This document shows, one piece after another, positions 61,665-64,000 of a stretch of DNA of 64,000 bases; within the stretch, counting starts at the first letter, position 1; each line of letters starts with the position of its first letter. A model generated the notes under the pieces. That model was not told the DNA's origin and made no database searches. It saw only the letters and a program-made list of their open reading frames with translations. A program made the translations under genes and the position numbers. Source of the DNA: Aquiflexum gelatinilyticum (GTDB taxonomy: Bacteria > Bacteroidota > Bacteroidia > Cytophagales > Cyclobacteriaceae); contig NZ_JANSUY010000005.1 of NCBI RefSeq assembly GCF_024741135.1, positions 185,566-249,565 on the forward strand. Direction: 5' to 3'.

Positions 61665-63700
61665 GTGGATGGTGTAATAGGTAAATAAAAAGTAAATACA
61701 GTTCCACCACCCACTTCACCCGCCTCACCTGCAGTTTGGCTCTCCACCCTCAATTCCCCCCCATGCGCCTTCACGATATCATAAGATAAAGATAATCCCA
61801 ATCCTGTTCCCTGCCCTGTAGGTTTAGTGGTGAAGAAAGGCTGGAAGATTTTTTCTTTGAAGGAATCGGGAATGCCGGGGCCGTTGTCGCTTACGGAGAT
61901 TTTTACCCCCCTTCCCCCCTGAAGGGGGGAGGTGGAGACGGTTACTAGTGGTTTCAATTCTGAATTCTGAATTAAGAATTCTGAATGGGTGCAGGCATAA
62001 AAGGCATTATTGAGAATATTCAACAATACCTTCCCGATATCGGCTCGGACCAATTCAATTTTGGAGATTGTTGGATCAAGTTCTGTGATCAGCGTTATAT
62101 TAACCCCTTCATTTTTGGATTTGAAGCTTTGGTAGGCAAGATTCAAATACTCACTTGCCAAATAATTGACGTCTGTCAGTTCTTTCCCCCCCGAGCTGGT
62201 CCGGCTATGCTCGAGCATACCTTTGACGATGGCGTCAGCCCGCTTGCCGTGATGGTTTATTTTGGATAGGTTTTCTTTGAGGTCTTTACCAATGAATTTA
62301 GCCTCTTCTATATCCCCTTTCTCCAGTTCTTCATTCATCTCATCAACCATTTCCGCACTGACTTCGGAGAAATTATTTACGAAGTTTAATGGATTCTGAA
62401 TCTCATGGGCGATCCCTGCGGTGAGTTCACCCAATGAGGCCATTTTCTCCGATTGGATGAGTTGGGCTTGGGTGGATTTGAGTTGCCTTAAGGCTGATTC
62501 AACTTGTTGGTTTTTTTGAAGCAGTGAATATGCCGCTTGCTTTTCTTTTCTATAGCCACGGAAAATAATCAAAGCAATTACAATAATCACTCCGAGGCCA
62601 CTCAACAACAAAATTTGCCTAAAACTATTTTTGAAAGCTGTTTCTGCGGCAGCAATTTCAAATTCTTTTTGTTGTTCATCAAACCCTGCGATTGTTTCGA
62701 AGTCAGTAATGTTGGCTAAGTGTGTTAGGCTGTCATTGTAAGCAATTGCATGGGTACTATATGCTAGTGCTTTTTCAAAATCTATTTCCCGATAGATTTG
62801 GGAAAGAAATTCGTTTGCATCTATGATGTTGGTATAAATGCCACTAGCATTGGCTATGTTTAAAGATTTTGTTGCGTAGAAAATGGACGAATCACTCTCT
62901 CCTAACCGATAATGGAGTTGGGCCATATCGAAATTGGCTTGGAACAACCAAAATGTACTTGTAGCCTCCTTCGTGCTTTGATACAGGTAAGATTTGGCCA
63001 GATCAAAATGCCCATTTCGTTCTTCCACTCTTGCCTGGTTAATCAGTGTAATATTGGACAACCAATTAGTTTCAAGTTGAATCGATTTTTCATATGCCAT
63101 TTGATTATAGAATGTTGCTGAATCGATTTTATTCAATTCCAAATAAGCGTTGCCTAAATAGGAAATCGCAAGCGTTGCCATAGGCAAAGGGTGAGCCTCC
63201 GATTTTTGCACCGAATCCAAAACAAGGTAGGCTTGTTGAAAATACTTTGATGCGTTTTTATAATCACCTATGTTGGTGTATGTATGACCTAGGCCCAGCA
63301 GCAGCATTCCTTTCATTTCTTTCTGACCAATTTTGTTTGCGAGGTTGACGCCCTGCAGAGTGATTTGAAAGGCTTTGGAAAAATTCCCGAGTGTATTTAA
63401 TGCTATAGCACTTGCTTGCATGGCATCAACTTCTCCTTTTGGGAACCCAACTTCTCTGGCAATATTTATAGCTTGATAGCCATAGAAAAGAGCGGAATCA
63501 GGCTTATTGAACATATATTGATTGCACAGTCTGACCATAATAGCAATTTTGCCGGTGTCTGTTTTTGATTGAGTGAGGGCATGCATTAGGCTATCAGTTA
63601 CGGTATTGTGATTGGCAATGATCGTATCAAGACTTTGTGCAATAGTCCGTTTAGCACCAATGAAAAGGAGGAGAATCAATATTGTCGCCAGTTTCTTCAT
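61661..63700 (-). CDS. TPR-sensor histidine kinase with expanded ATPase loop
   Basis: 679 residues. Signal peptide about 1-21, TPR repeats (about 45-330), membrane helix (about 362-380), coiled coil, His432 in [17 protein letters not shown], HATPase with [14 protein letters not shown]. Two unusual in-frame insert-like segments occur before the G1 box: [13 protein letters not shown] and SPLQGGRG, each coded by a palindromic DNA tract (61957-61986, 61913-61930). The C-terminal turn is also lengthened ([12 protein letters not shown]). Translationally coupled to both neighbours by 4-base overlaps. Confidence 0.94.
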   Translation of the reverse strand: MKKLATILILLLFIGAKRTIAQSLDTIIANHNTVTDSLMHALTQSKTDTGKIAIMVRLCNQYMFNKPDSALFYGYQAINIAREVGFPKGEVDAMQASAIALNTLGNFSKAFQITLQGVNLANKIGQKEMKGMLLLGLGHTYTNIGDYKNASKYFQQAYLVLDSVQKSEAHPLPMATLAISYLGNAYLELNKIDSATFYNQMAYEKSIQLETNWLSNITLINQARVEERNGHFDLAKSYLYQSTKEATSTFWLFQANFDMAQLHYRLGESDSSIFYATKSLNIANASGIYTNIIDANEFLSQIYREIDFEKALAYSTHAIAYNDSLTHLANITDFETIAGFDEQQKEFEIAAAETAFKNSFRQILLLSGLGVIIVIALIIFRGYRKEKQAAYSLLQKNQQVESALRQLKSTQAQLIQSEKMASLGELTAGIAHEIQNPLNFVNNFSEVSAEMVDEMNEELEKGDIEEAKFIGKDLKENLSKINHHGKRADAIVKGMLEHSRTSSGGKELTDVNYLASEYLNLAYQSFKSKNEGVNITLITELDPTISKIELVRADIGKVLLNILNNAFYACTHSEFLIQNSELKPLVTVSTSPLQGGRGVKISVSDNGPGIPDSFKEKIFQPFFTTKPTGQGTGLGLSLSYDIVKAHGGELRVESQTAGEAGEVGGGTVFTFYLPITPST
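61913..61930. repeat. GC-rich palindromic mini-element in kinase gene
   Basis: TCCCCCCT-GA-AGGGGGGA, two 8-base arms with a 2-base spacer, coding for SPLQGG on the minus strand. Similar C-run/G-run hairpins recur as intergenic repeats in Cytophagales and Flavobacteriia (recalled, not searched). Confidence 0.7.
61957..61986. repeat. ATTCTGAATTC-type repeat in kinase gene
   Basis: Iterated ATTCTGAATTC/GAATTCTGAAT units giving overlapping EcoRI-like palindromes. It codes for most of [12 protein letters not shown] on the minus strand. Confidence 0.65.
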
Positions 63701-64000
63701 AGCGTTGTTTCATTAGGTAAAGAGACAATAAATTTTGATCCGTTTCTCACTTCACCATTATAGCTTGTAGGAGGGCTTTCCACCCTCAACTCTCCCCCAT
63801 GGGCCTTCACGATATCATGCGTAATGCTCAGTCCAAGACCTGTACCTTCTGTACCTTTTTTGGTAGTGAAGAAAGGCTGCAGGATTTTGTCTTTGATCTC
63901 ATCGGGGATGCCGGGGCCATTGTCCGCCACTTCGATGGTTATTGTATCTCCCTGCTTTTTGGTGCGTACTCTTAGAGACGGAGCATGCAGCGTCTTTACA
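63697..64000 (-). CDS. Histidine kinase, C-terminal fragment at window edge
   Basis: The frame is open to base 64000, so at least 100 C-terminal residues of a kinase are visible: the loop VKTLHAPSLRVRTKK, G1 box [17 protein letters not shown] and [25 protein letters not shown]. The rest, including the H box and sensor, lies beyond the window. It is of the same subtype as the kinase at 59685 and nearly identical to it at DNA level. Its stop overlaps the next gene's start by 4 bases, so it is upstream in the same operon. Confidence 0.9.
   Translation of the reverse strand, partial: VKTLHAPSLRVRTKKQGDTITIEVADNGPGIPDEIKDKILQPFFTTKKGTEGTGLGLSITHDIVKAHGGELRVESPPTSYNGEVRNGSKFIVSLPNETTL
63786..63897. 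repeat. 112-bp perfect match to 59762-59873, copy 2
   Basis: Second copy of the identical tract, in the equivalent HATPase position of the window-edge kinase, about 4 kb from the first. Confidence 0.9.
63976..63995. repeat. Degenerate copy of the GCATGC palindrome
   Basis: AGACGGAGCATGCAGCGTCT matches the palindrome at 59953-59970 except for GA in place of CT in one arm, with one extra paired base at each end. Same codon position in the paralogous kinase. Confidence 0.65.

Noticed and set aside
61913..61986. Possible frameshift or pseudogene in the kinase at 61661
   Set aside because: The odd segments are multiples of three and the frame continues into an intact G1/G2 ATPase region.

Overview
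The window looks like a stretch of chromosome from a Bacteroidota bacterium, most likely order Cytophagales and close to Cyclobacteriaceae. Reasons visible in the sequence: two giant secreted proteins end in type IX secretion (T9SS) sorting domains; several genes are preceded by the Bacteroidota -7 box TAnnTTTG, and ligA also has a TTG about 20 bases upstream of its box; Shine-Dalgarno sequences are largely absent; base composition is AT-rich; and the gene families (TPR/propeller histidine kinases, DUF6913-like, DUF4174, S41 lipoprotein protease) are typical. The genus is an inference. I see no rRNA, insertion sequence, integrase, phage gene or CRISPR array.

Layout. 1-1125: the end of a sensor histidine kinase. 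1438-7269: a 1943-residue beta-helix/Ig-like T9SS cargo protein. 7270-8061: an extremely AT-rich spacer, then tRNA-Pro(GGG). 8342-10879: small genes (CBS pair, short conserved protein, DUF4174, membrane metallophosphoesterase). 11071-15063: a complete Anbu proteasome-like operon (ATP-grasp, alpha-E, Anbu, transglutaminase). 15250-24051: housekeeping (metG, tetR, ligA, DUF6913-like, dapA, xseA, xseB, NusG-like). 24193-30740: an RND efflux operon headed by its TetR regulator, with a palindrome over the candidate promoter. 30957-37189: alpha/beta hydrolase, S41 peptidase lipoprotein, Dabb protein, aldo/keto reductase, glycosyltransferase, DegT aminotransferase.

37171-64000 is the most distinctive part. 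At least eight paralogous histidine kinases lie on the minus strand, with TPR, beta-propeller or multi-pass membrane sensor regions but the same signalling module ([14 protein letters not shown] or [14 protein letters not shown]). Only two response regulators are present, both at the downstream end: a stand-alone receiver and a receiver-class III nucleotide cyclase. The array is interrupted by a very large S8-like protease with hexapeptide N-x-R-T-I repeats (46338-52535) and by one small plus-strand gene (55548-55805) with its own candidate promoter and terminator, encoding an acidic peptide that ends in three VDPARTR repeats. The kinase genes show signs of gene conversion (a 112-bp perfect match between two paralogues), and palindromic mini-elements are embedded in frame in one surface loop of the ATPase domain.

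The best candidates for something undescribed are the DPARTR-repeat peptide, the many-kinases/few-regulators array with nucleotide-cyclase output, and the palindromic elements inside the kinase loop. No database search was possible; family names rest on motifs read by eye.
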